64,000 nt of DNA from Candidatus Sneabacter namystus. Lineage in GTDB: Bacteria > Pseudomonadota > Alphaproteobacteria > Rickettsiales > Rickettsiaceae. The position numbers and the translations under genes were made by a program. How positions within the stretch are numbered: the first letter of the stretch is position 1; every line of letters begins with the position of its first letter. Below, piece by piece: positions 23,704-32,523 of this stretch. The stretch lies in contig NZ_CP043312.1 in NCBI RefSeq assembly GCF_008189685.1, positions 124,001 through 188,000 of the forward strand, read 5' to 3'. The notes beneath the pieces are model-generated. The model had not been told where the DNA came from. It searched no databases and worked only from the letters and a program-made list of their open reading frames with translations.

Positions 23704-25392
23704 ATGACTCTTTACATTTTAGGTAGAAAGGAGGGTTTTGTACAAGAAGTAGCTTCTTTTTTGCGCGAAAGATATTCTGATAATCTTAGAGAGTTAGTGG
23801 TTATTGTGCCAAATGTTTACTCTGCGAATGCTTTAACTATTGCTTGTCGAGATTTGATTTCAGGAACTAATTATCTACCTAGCTTTATCCCTATTGAAGA
23901 AATTAATTTGTGTAACGAAAGGATAATTTTTCAGGATAAAATTTCTATTTCTGGCTATTTTACTAATCAGTTTGTGGTAGCGCGAGCTCTATTTGAAGCA
24001 AGTCATGAAACGTTACCTCTTGCATATACGGTACAGATAAGTAGAAAATTGTTAATGTTGTTACATGAATTTATCAGGATAGAAACTCAGCCAAGCATTA
24101 TTAAAACATTACAATCAGAAAGTGTTGCAGCTCACTTAGACGTTTTGTCCAATTTATTACAAAATGTGCATGATAGATGGTTTTCTGTATTGGAAGAAAA
24201 TGCACTTTTTGATGTTGTACATTTGTGTAAGACAAATATCAAGGAGCTAACGAAGCTGCTGTCTGCGAGTACTTTTCTTAAAAATAACATTTGTTTTGTA
24301 GGACTCACAGATAGTTATTTTTCAAGTTTTATAGATGAGGTTTTAAGTTGTAAATGTGATGTAGTAATGCCTTTTGGCTACATAAGTAAGGAACATCATT
24401 ATACTTTAACTGATGAGGATAATCTTAAGTATTATGTGGTTTCAAATGAAGTAAAGGAGTTAGAGCTTATAAACAGTTTGATTTTGTCCTTTTTGCAAAA
24501 CAACACTGATAAAACTATTTATGTCTTAACGTCTGATTTAGAGTTAGCAGGAACTCTTTATAATGTTTTAAAAGGCTATGGTGTAGGTGTAAAAAATAGT
24601 CTTGGATTTGATATTCGTAGTCACCCTGTAGCTAAATTTATGAATCGCGTGTTAGAGGTATGTAGCGTTAATTCTTCTATTGTTGATATAATTGCTTTGC
24701 TGAAAGATTGCTCCTTTTGTGAAAATGAGTTAGATGTGGAGGAATATGTGTGTAATATGAATCAGCATATGGGCAGTAGTGAATGTATATGGGATGCATT
24801 AGAAGAACAGTTTCCACAAACAGTTTCTATTCTTAAAAAGTTTCGAAATACTTTATCGACAAGGACATCCATCACATTTAGTGAGTTATTAAAAGAGCAT
24901 TTTTTCACCTCTCAGGAGTTGGCTGCGGACCTTTGGAGTTCTTTGTGCACCAGTGTTTCAGACTTTTTTCAAGATCTATTAGAAGAATCACGTTATTTAC
25001 ATTGTGTACCATGTTCAGAGTATAAAGATATTTTTTCTCATCTAATAAGTGGTAAATACTATATTAAAGAAGATAATATGCACTACTCAGTCAATATTTT
25101 AGACCCTAAAGATGCGTATTATTGTACAGGAAAGGATGTAATTATACCAGATTTCTACGAAGGCGTGTGGCCTAAGTTAAACACTGACAATGAACTTTGG
25201 TTATCTCGTAGCATGAGAAAAGAAATAGGATTAACAGATATAGTAGAAGATGAGATTTTGCAGCAAGGTAAACTGTTGGAGCACATGCTTTCTTTCTGTA
25301 ATGTCACTTTAATCAGGCCTATGAAGATCTTTTCTGGTGTTACTTTGGAATCCAGATTTCTTGTCTCAAAGGTTAAAGTTGTTCATATTTAG
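23704..25392 (+). CDS. addB: AddB N-terminal/helicase-like part (split gene)
   Basis: The 562-residue product resembles the N-terminal and middle parts of alphaproteobacterial AddB, the subunit of the AddAB double-strand-break nuclease with an inactivated helicase fold. It begins TLYILGRKEGFVQEVASFL and contains VVIVPNVYSANAL. Near the end it has the family segment with VIIPDFYEGVWPKL and the ESRFL that in whole AddB precedes the nuclease domain. It stops with TAG at 25390. The missing C-terminal nuclease domain is encoded by the next ORF, 10 bp downstream in another frame. The two lengths add to about 847 residues, near a whole AddB. Confidence 0.75.
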   Translation: MTLYILGRKEGFVQEVASFLRERYSDNLRELVVIVPNVYSANALTIACRDLISGTNYLPSFIPIEEINLCNERIIFQDKISISGYFTNQFVVARALFEASHETLPLAYTVQISRKLLMLLHEFIRIETQPSIIKTLQSESVAAHLDVLSNLLQNVHDRWFSVLEENALFDVVHLCKTNIKELTKLLSASTFLKNNICFVGLTDSYFSSFIDEVLSCKCDVVMPFGYISKEHHYTLTDEDNLKYYVVSNEVKELELINSLILSFLQNNTDKTIYVLTSDLELAGTLYNVLKGYGVGVKNSLGFDIRSHPVAKFMNRVLEVCSVNSSIVDIIALLKDCSFCENELDVEEYVCNMNQHMGSSECIWDALEEQFPQTVSILKKFRNTLSTRTSITFSELLKEHFFTSQELAADLWSSLCTSVSDFFQDLLEESRYLHCVPCSEYKDIFSHLISGKYYIKEDNMHYSVNILDPKDAYYCTGKDVIIPDFYEGVWPKLNTDNELWLSRSMRKEIGLTDIVEDEILQQGKLLEHMLSFCNVTLIRPMKIFSGVTLESRFLVSKVKVVHI

Positions 25393-25402
25393 GTAAAAAG
25401 TC

Positions 25403-26260
25403 ATGAAAAATGTTTTTTATTTGCCACAGCAAATTAAGTTAGCTAAGAAAATTTCTTCTTCTTATTTTTATCTTTTGATGAAAGAACCTTATAGATATTA
25501 CGCTAATAAAGCACTTAACTTGAAGAGTAAGAATAGGTTCAAAAATAATTTGCAGATGGTGGATTTCGGTCTATTTTTACATGGCATACTGGAAAATTAT
25601 ACAAAAACGTATTCTTATCCTATGAGTATACATGAGAGTGAAGCGCGCTTTATTAAGATAGCAGAAAAACTTATGAGTAGAATATCTAGCAAGCAAAATG
25701 TTTTATGGATGCATAAAGTTCGCGCTGTTGCTAAAGAATTTATCATCTTTGATGAAAGAAGAAGGAAAGAGGCTGTATATACCTTTGCAGAAGAATATGG
25801 AGTTACAAGAATAAATTTATGCGAAAAATTTAGTATCTCTGTATCTAGTATTGTAGATCGTTTAGAGTTATTGAAAGATGGTAGGTTAGCTATCGTAGAT
25901 TATAAAACAGGATCTATCCCTAGTGTGAAAGATGTACAACAAGGCATCGTGCCTCAGTTAATCGTTTCTGCCGTAATAGCTCAACATAGTGGTTTTTCAT
26001 GTCTAAAAAAAATCAATTTTTCTATGTCAGCTAATTGTTTTCCTTTATCTTTATCTTATGTTAAGTTGTGTAGTTCCTCACCGTATTGGAGAACTACTAA
26101 TACTTCTTTAGATCTTTTGGCTTTAAAGAAGCATTTTACTGGATTAAAAGCTTTGTTATCATTCTTTTATAAAGAAAAAGACAAACCATTATTCTTTCTT
26201 CCTTTTGGTGGTACTAGTTTATATGAGGATGAGTATAGACATCTTAGCAGATGTTTATAG
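25403..26260 (+). CDS. addB: AddB C-terminal PD-(D/E)XK nuclease part (split gene)
   Basis: The 285-residue product matches the C-terminal end of AddB. It has the SSSYFYLLMKEPYRYYANKAL segment seen before the nuclease domain, then the nuclease core with VDRLELLKDGRLAIVDYKTG (catalytic Asp and Lys of the RecB-type motif) and QLIVSAVIA. Its ATG lies 10 bp after the stop of the preceding part, with an AGG 9 bases upstream. Stops in both frames (TAG 25390, TAA 25394) separate the pieces, so a single-base change would not rejoin them cleanly. Either a natural two-gene AddB or early decay fits; the intact nuclease motif favours a working subunit. Confidence 0.75.
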   Translation: MKNVFYLPQQIKLAKKISSSYFYLLMKEPYRYYANKALNLKSKNRFKNNLQMVDFGLFLHGILENYTKTYSYPMSIHESEARFIKIAEKLMSRISSKQNVLWMHKVRAVAKEFIIFDERRRKEAVYTFAEEYGVTRINLCEKFSISVSSIVDRLELLKDGRLAIVDYKTGSIPSVKDVQQGIVPQLIVSAVIAQHSGFSCLKKINFSMSANCFPLSLSYVKLCSSSPYWRTTNTSLDLLALKKHFTGLKALLSFFYKEKDKPLFFLPFGGTSLYEDEYRHLSRCL

Positions 26261-26324
26261 GTTATTGTGCAGGTAAGTTGCTTGCTATAATGGAATTCAA
26301 ATTAAATATTTTTATAAGTATTGT

Positions 26325-28019
26325 ATGAGAGAAGACTTGATACGCGCAGCCTTAGCGGTGATAGCATCGTTGTTAATTTTGTATTTATGGCAGCATTTTT
26401 TTCCCACTGCGTCTCAGTTACCTTATACTGTGAAGCAGGAGGAGCAACGTGTAGAAAAAGTGATTTCTGTTGAGGAAAGACCTATTAGTATACAGAAGAC
26501 AGATACGTTGTTAGAAAAAGAGAGTTATTGTGCAGATAATTCTGTAAATATCAGTACAGATAAAATGCGTGGTAAGGTTTCTTGTAAGGGGCTAATGTTT
26601 TACGATTTAAGATTGCTGCAATATAAGGATTTTAGTGATAACCAGTCAGGCTTATTAAAGCTTTTATCGTTGGAAGACAACGTAAGTTTTGTGAATGTAA
26701 GATTTGTTGTACCAAATGTTGTAACTCCAGGTGCAGATGCTGTTTGGGTGCCTGATAAGCAAAAGCTTACAGATGATTCAAGTGTAAAATTTGTATGGAA
26801 GAATAACTCTGGAGTATCTTTTACTGTAGAATGTAAAGTAGATGATGGTTATTTGTTCAGTTTTTATACTTCAGTTAAAGATGCAAAGGGTGCACATTTA
26901 ACTCACACCACATGTCTTGATATATATAAAGATACCGAAAGCATAGCAGATAGTGGCAGGTTTGCTTCTCACAACGGAATAGTAGGTACTTATGACGGCA
27001 GTATAAAGGAACTGAATAAGAAAGATATTACTAAGATAGAGCAACCAAAAGTGTTTGGTAACAATCCAAAATGGTTTGGCATAACCGATAAATATTGGCT
27101 CACCGCTGCATTATTTAAATCTCGTTCATCTGTAGTACAAGTGAGTAAAGAGAAACGTTTTGGAAAATCTTTGGTAAAGGTATCTGCGCAAAGCTATGAA
27201 GCAGAGCAAGGGATAAACGTTATATATCTTTTTGCTGGAGCAAAGCAAGTAGAGATATTAGACAAGTATAAACGTTCTTTGGAATTGCCGCTTTTAGATA
27301 GAGCTGTAGATTTTGGATGGCTGCATTTTATAGCAAAACCTATATTTTTCTTACTTAAATTTCTTAACAAATTCACTGATAATTTTGGTTTCAGTATAAT
27401 ATTGCTTACTTTGATAGTAAAAATTTTCCTGTTCGCTTTGACTTACAGGTCACTTCAATCATTAGAAAAAATGAAAGTGTTGCAGCCTAAAATTGCAAAG
27501 CTAAAGGAAATTTATGCTCAAGATCAGATGCGTTTAAGGCAAGAAATTATGGCACTTTATAAAAAGGAAAATTTTAATCCTGTCGGGTGTCTGCCTATGT
27601 TAGCACAGGTGCCTATCTTTTTGTCTATGTATAAAGTACTAGATGTTGCGATAGATATGAGACATGCTCCGTTTATGTTGTGGATACAAGATTTATCATC
27701 ACCGGATCCTACAAATCTATTCACTTTATTTGGTCTGATACCTTGGGATCATCCGTCTTTTTTAAATGTTGGTATTTGGCCTATTTTTATGTCTTTGACT
27801 ATGTATGTTCAGCAAAAAGTATCTCCCGCATCTAGTGACCCAATGCAAGCTCGAATTTTTGCTCTTATGCCTTTGGTGATGCTCTTTACTTTTAGTAGCT
27901 TACCTGCCGGATTAGTTATTTATTGGACATGGAGTAATATATTCGGTGTATGTCAGCAATTAATTGTGGATAAGGTATTGCCTAGGTTGAAAGCTGCAAA
28001 AGATAGTAAAGTGTTATAG
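26325..28019 (+). CDS. yidC: Membrane protein insertase YidC
   Basis: YidC inserts and folds inner-membrane proteins, alone or with SecYEG. The 564-residue product has the N-terminal membrane anchor (residues 9-25), a large periplasmic domain, and the conserved core. The core begins FGFSIILLTLIVKIFLF and holds NPVGCLPMLAQVPIFLSMYKVL and LPAGLVIYWTWSNIFGVCQQ. Size and domain order fit Gram-negative YidC. engB follows 68 bp downstream. Confidence 0.95.
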   Translation: MREDLIRAALAVIASLLILYLWQHFFPTASQLPYTVKQEEQRVEKVISVEERPISIQKTDTLLEKESYCADNSVNISTDKMRGKVSCKGLMFYDLRLLQYKDFSDNQSGLLKLLSLEDNVSFVNVRFVVPNVVTPGADAVWVPDKQKLTDDSSVKFVWKNNSGVSFTVECKVDDGYLFSFYTSVKDAKGAHLTHTTCLDIYKDTESIADSGRFASHNGIVGTYDGSIKELNKKDITKIEQPKVFGNNPKWFGITDKYWLTAALFKSRSSVVQVSKEKRFGKSLVKVSAQSYEAEQGINVIYLFAGAKQVEILDKYKRSLELPLLDRAVDFGWLHFIAKPIFFLLKFLNKFTDNFGFSIILLTLIVKIFLFALTYRSLQSLEKMKVLQPKIAKLKEIYAQDQMRLRQEIMALYKKENFNPVGCLPMLAQVPIFLSMYKVLDVAIDMRHAPFMLWIQDLSSPDPTNLFTLFGLIPWDHPSFLNVGIWPIFMSLTMYVQQKVSPASSDPMQARIFALMPLVMLFTFSSLPAGLVIYWTWSNIFGVCQQLIVDKVLPRLKAAKDSKVL

Positions 28020-28087
28020 ATTTTATTTCTTTCCTCACTCCATTTGATTTATACTGTCCTTATGTATTTTGTTTGACTTTAAGTAAT

Positions 28088-28747
28088 ATGTCTGACGTCA
28101 GTAAATGGGATAAGATGGTGTCTGGTGATGTTGAATTTGTTATGGGTTTGCAAGGTGTGCAAGATTTATCTAGTTATACTACCTTGCCTATGATTGTATT
28201 TTCCGGTTCATCTAATGTGGGTAAGTCTAGCCTGATTAGTGCTGTGTGTCGTAGAAAAAAGTTAGCGAGGCGCTCAAAAAGACCTGGGTCTACTAGCCAA
28301 ATTAATCTTTTTCAAGTAGAAAAAAGTTCTTTACTTGCTGATATGCCTGGATATGGGTACGCAAAAATATCTAACCGTACTTCTGCTAAGATAAATAAGT
28401 TAGTGACCTGGTTTTTACGCTATGTAGAAAATATAGCGTTGGTAAATGTTTTGGTGGATGTAAGAAAGGGTGTGACTGTAAAGGATATAGCAGCTCTTGA
28501 ATATGTTTTTTCTGCGCATCATATGTGTCAAATTGTTTTGACAAAAGTTGATCAGATTGACAAGAAGTATATTGACAACGCATGTTTTAATGCGCAAGAA
28601 GAAGTATACAAAGTTTTTAAAGAGGAGGTTAATGTTATTCCAACCAGTGCATTTGGTTCATTTGGGGTATCTAGATTAACTGAAACTTTTACCGCCTGTA
28701 TTGAAAATTGGGTGCCTAGTTATGATTCTAAATTTGAATCTGGATAA
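28088..28747 (+). CDS. engB: Ribosome biogenesis GTPase EngB/YsxC
   Basis: This small GTPase acts in late 50S assembly. G motifs are visible: G1 GSSNVGKSS, G2 region RPGSTSQ, G3 DMPGYGYA, G4 TKVD and G5 TSA. The 219-residue product starts at ATG 28088 rather than TTG 28073, because homologues do not need the extra residues. The 3' end overlaps the preferred ligA start by 26 bases. Confidence 0.93.
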   Translation: MSDVSKWDKMVSGDVEFVMGLQGVQDLSSYTTLPMIVFSGSSNVGKSSLISAVCRRKKLARRSKRPGSTSQINLFQVEKSSLLADMPGYGYAKISNRTSAKINKLVTWFLRYVENIALVNVLVDVRKGVTVKDIAALEYVFSAHHMCQIVLTKVDQIDKKYIDNACFNAQEEVYKVFKEEVNVIPTSAFGSFGVSRLTETFTACIENWVPSYDSKFESG

Positions 28748-30785
28748 CATAGATTTAGACTCTCTTAGTGTTCATGATGCCACAGATTTGTTTGTGAAAT
28801 TATCGGAAGCTGAAAAAGACTTTAGAGACTCTTATTATAACAGGAATGAATCTATAATTTCGGATCAACAGTATGACTGGCTTGTTACTTTTATAAAGAA
28901 ATTAGAATCGCGCTTTCCATCTTTGAGAGATTTGAATAGCCCCACTGTTTCTGTAGGAGCTGCCCCTTCCTACGATTCTGGATTAGGTAAAGTGACGCAT
29001 GTTGTTCCTATGCTGTCTTTGAATAATGGTTTCTCTGTACTGGATATTAAAAATTTTGTGAAAAGAGTCAAAAACTTTTTGCATACAGAAGATAATTTGG
29101 CATTCTGCTGTGAGAAAAAAATAGATGGTTTATCCTTTTCAGCTAGCTATTCTTTTGGCAAGTTGAAAATGGTTGCAACTAGAGGAGATGGCAAGGTAGG
29201 TGAAAACGTGACTGAGAACATGAAAGTTGTGAAAAATTTCCCTCAACAAATACGATATACAGGAGATATTGAGATAAGGGGAGAGGTATACATTTCTAAA
29301 TCGGATTTTGAAAATTTAAATAAAGAAAGGGAAGCTCAAGGTAAGGAAATTTTTGCTACTGCTAGGAATGTTGCTGCTGGTTCTTTGCGTCAACTTGACC
29401 CTAAGATTACTGAGCAACGTAATTTGCGGTATTTTGTCTACTCTGTTGATGGAGTGAACAATTTTGCTAACACACAACTAGAAACTTTAAATTCTTTAAA
29501 AGATTTAGGTTTTTTAATAGATGGAGAGCCTCATTTGGCTCTATCACTTGACGACATGATTAAATTTTATGAGTCTGTGAAAGTGCAAAGGAATTCACTG
29601 GATTTTGAAATAGACGGAGTTGTATACAAAGTCAATGATTTGTCGTTGCAACGGCGTTTGTCTAGTGTAGGCAAAAGGCCTAGATTTGCTATAGCTCACA
29701 AATTCCCTGCTATTTTAGCATTTACACAGTTATTAGATGTGGTGCATCAGGTAGGTAGGACTGGTGCGGTTACTCCTGTTGCTATTCTTCGTCCTGTTAA
29801 TGTAGGAGGTGTGACGATTTCTAGATCTACTCTTCATAATTATCAAGAGATACAGAGAAAGGATATACGAATAGGTGATGTAGTTGCTTTGGAAAGGGCA
29901 GGTGACGTAATTCCGAAAATATGTTTTGTTGATAAAAGTAAAAGACAAAAAGATTGTGTTGCTGTTGCAGCGCCTAATTTGTGTCCATCATGTCAAGGCT
30001 CTCTATTTCAAGAAAAAGGTGATGTAGCTGTTTTTTGCCTTAATCATTTTAGTTGCAATGCTCAGATACATCGTAGTTTTTGTCATTTTGTCTCTAGAGA
30101 TTCCTTACACATAGAAGGATTGGGAGCATCTCAACTGAAACTATTATTGGATAAAGGATATTTACAACATTTACCTGATTTATTTGCATTGAAGGATAAA
30201 AAAAGACAAATTAAATCTTTAGAGGGTTGGGGGGAGCGTTCTGTGTCTAATTTACTTTATGCTATAGAGCGTGCTAGGAATGTATCTTTTCAAAGATTTA
30301 TATACTCTTTAGGTATTAAAAGAGTTGGTTACGTTAATGCTGGATTAATAGCCAGACATTTTAAGAGTGTAGACTCGTTCTATCTTGCATTGCAAACATG
30401 GTGTGATGAATACAAAATGCGTGAGGTGTTTCATCCATCTGTTACGGAATCTTTGCGCAGGTTTGCACAAAATGATCATAATTTGAAGATAGTACAAAAA
30501 TTGATACAAGTACTTGAGATTGCTGATTATGTTGAAGTGTCTGATACTGTAGCCATGCTGGAAAAAGTTGTAGTCTTTACTGGAAAATTTGCTAGTATGT
30601 CAAGGCAGGAGCTGAAAGCAAAAACTGAAAAATTAGGTGTAAGGGTAGTAGGCCATGTTTCCAAAAATATTGATGCTCTCATTGCTGGAGATATTGACAG
30701 CAGTGTCAAATTGTCTAAAGCTCAAGAGTTGAACATAACAGTTTTTACTGAACGCGAATGGATCGAGAAAATACAGGCAAAGTAG
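28722..30785 (+). CDS. ligA: NAD-dependent DNA ligase
   Basis: LigA seals nicks using NAD. The 687-residue product has the Ia domain, the adenylation Lys in CEKKIDGLSFS, the four-Cys zinc finger (CPSC ... CLNHFSCN), helix-hairpin-helix segments and a C-terminal BRCT domain starting VVFTGKF. The ATG at 28722 is preferred over TTG 28701. Both ends overlap neighbours: 26 bases with engB and 28 with the aminopeptidase gene. This suggests coupled translation in one operon. Confidence 0.95.
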   Translation: MILNLNLDNIDLDSLSVHDATDLFVKLSEAEKDFRDSYYNRNESIISDQQYDWLVTFIKKLESRFPSLRDLNSPTVSVGAAPSYDSGLGKVTHVVPMLSLNNGFSVLDIKNFVKRVKNFLHTEDNLAFCCEKKIDGLSFSASYSFGKLKMVATRGDGKVGENVTENMKVVKNFPQQIRYTGDIEIRGEVYISKSDFENLNKEREAQGKEIFATARNVAAGSLRQLDPKITEQRNLRYFVYSVDGVNNFANTQLETLNSLKDLGFLIDGEPHLALSLDDMIKFYESVKVQRNSLDFEIDGVVYKVNDLSLQRRLSSVGKRPRFAIAHKFPAILAFTQLLDVVHQVGRTGAVTPVAILRPVNVGGVTISRSTLHNYQEIQRKDIRIGDVVALERAGDVIPKICFVDKSKRQKDCVAVAAPNLCPSCQGSLFQEKGDVAVFCLNHFSCNAQIHRSFCHFVSRDSLHIEGLGASQLKLLLDKGYLQHLPDLFALKDKKRQIKSLEGWGERSVSNLLYAIERARNVSFQRFIYSLGIKRVGYVNAGLIARHFKSVDSFYLALQTWCDEYKMREVFHPSVTESLRRFAQNDHNLKIVQKLIQVLEIADYVEVSDTVAMLEKVVVFTGKFASMSRQELKAKTEKLGVRVVGHVSKNIDALIAGDIDSSVKLSKAQELNITVFTEREWIEKIQAK

Positions 30786-32518
30786 ATGCTCTTCGATCTT
30801 TGTATAAGCAATATGGCTTATCTTGCTACCTTATTTCATCTAATGATGAGTATGGATCTATGATAGGTGCGGAGTACTCTGCACGTTTACGATATATAAC
30901 AGGTTTTTCTGGATCATACGGCATTGCTGCTGTTTTTCAAGATAAACTCGTGCTGATAACAGATAGCAGATATCTGCTACAGGCCGAGAAAGAGATGCAT
31001 GATGTAGGTACATATGAGGTTATTGAGCAAAATGTATTTGTATCTTCAAATTATTTTTCGCATACAGATGTCATTGGATATGATGCAAGTGTTATGTCAT
31101 CTGGACAACTTGCAATTTTTGATGAATTAAATCTTGTCCCGCTAGAGAAAAATTTGGTTGATATTGTGTGGCATGATCAACCCAAGCATCCTTCTTCAGA
31201 AGTATTTTTGTATGAAGAAAAATATTCTGGTGAATCATCTGACAGTAAAATATATAGATGTTTAGAATATATAAAACAATTTTCCATACAGTATCTTTTT
31301 ATTTATGATCCTATTTCAGTTAATTGGTTACTGAATATTAGGGCTAGAGATTTATGTAATACTCCTGTTTTGCTGTGTCATGCTTTAATATCTGCAAGTT
31401 CTATTATTGTTTTTACTTATTATCCTGAGCGATTGAGGAATGTAAACCTTACGTACAAGGATACAGATATCATTGTTGAAGATATTTCTGATATGTATTC
31501 TTATCTAGATAAGATAAAGGAGGGTAGTAGTATTATCATTGATTCGCAGCCATACTCTGAACTAATTGAACGTACATTATCTAAATGCAAGATTGTTTCG
31601 AATATCCCTTCGCCAAGTGTTATTTTTAAGGCAGAGAAAAATGAAGTTGAAATTAGTACTGCTAAGCAATGTCATATCGAAGATGCCGTAGCTGTTATAG
31701 AGACTTTTACAGACATCTACAAAGCATTAGCGTGTGGTGAACGCGTTAGAGAGTTTGATGTTTCACAAATGCTAATAGCAAATAGACAAAAGAGAGTTAA
31801 TTATGTGTGTGAGAGTTTTGATGCTATTTGTGGATATGGAGGCAATGGTGCTATGATACACTATCGTCCAGATCCTTATGATTCTGCTTTACTACAGTCA
31901 GATGGTATATTGCTTATTGATTCCGGGGGGCAATATTTAGGCGGTACGACTGATGTTACGAGGAATCTGGTATTGGGAGATTTCGTGACAGAAGAACAAA
32001 AGTTAGCCTATACAAAAGTACTTAAAGGTCATATTAGTCTTGCCAATGTGTATTTTACGCATGGTACTTGTGGGTTGCACTTGGATATATTGGCTAGGCA
32101 ATTTTTGTTGCGCTCTGGTATGACGTATGGTCACGGTACAGGACATGGTGTTGGTAACTTCTTGTGCGTTCATGAAGGTCCGCAAAGTATTTCTCCTGTT
32201 AGTAAAATCAGTTTAAAAGAAGGCATGATACTTTCTAATGAGCCAGGATTTTATAAAGAAGGTGAATTTGGTATCAGAATAGAAAATCTTTGTTACGTTA
32301 CTTGTGTAGAAAATTCTAGTTCTCTTTTAAAGTTTGAACAACTTACTATGCTGCCATATTGTGCTGCGTTAATACAATTTGATCTACTATCGTATGAAGA
32401 CAAAGCATATTTGCGAGATTATTATAAATCGATTGTTAATATTATATTGCCTAGACTAAGTAGTAGAGCGGCTACTTGGTGTGAAAAAGAAATAAAAGAT
32501 ACGCTCGCACATTGCTAA
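30758..32518 (+). CDS. pepP: M24-family Xaa-Pro aminopeptidase
   Basis: The enzyme releases N-terminal residues before proline. The 586-residue product is of the long form, with two creatinase-like N-terminal domains (start LRYITGFSGSYGIAAVF) and a C-terminal pita-bread domain. The metal ligands are visible: Asp in DSGGQYLGGTTDVTR (two), His in GHGVGNFLCVHEGP, Glu in NEPGFYKEGEFGIRIEN (two). It overlaps ligA by 28 bases and converges on recG with 5 bp between stops. The gene symbol is by family; substrate range is not shown. Confidence 0.9.
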   Translation: MDRENTGKVDALRSLYKQYGLSCYLISSNDEYGSMIGAEYSARLRYITGFSGSYGIAAVFQDKLVLITDSRYLLQAEKEMHDVGTYEVIEQNVFVSSNYFSHTDVIGYDASVMSSGQLAIFDELNLVPLEKNLVDIVWHDQPKHPSSEVFLYEEKYSGESSDSKIYRCLEYIKQFSIQYLFIYDPISVNWLLNIRARDLCNTPVLLCHALISASSIIVFTYYPERLRNVNLTYKDTDIIVEDISDMYSYLDKIKEGSSIIIDSQPYSELIERTLSKCKIVSNIPSPSVIFKAEKNEVEISTAKQCHIEDAVAVIETFTDIYKALACGERVREFDVSQMLIANRQKRVNYVCESFDAICGYGGNGAMIHYRPDPYDSALLQSDGILLIDSGGQYLGGTTDVTRNLVLGDFVTEEQKLAYTKVLKGHISLANVYFTHGTCGLHLDILARQFLLRSGMTYGHGTGHGVGNFLCVHEGPQSISPVSKISLKEGMILSNEPGFYKEGEFGIRIENLCYVTCVENSSSLLKFEQLTMLPYCAALIQFDLLSYEDKAYLRDYYKSIVNIILPRLSSRAATWCEKEIKDTLAHC

Positions 32519-32523
32519 TCTGT

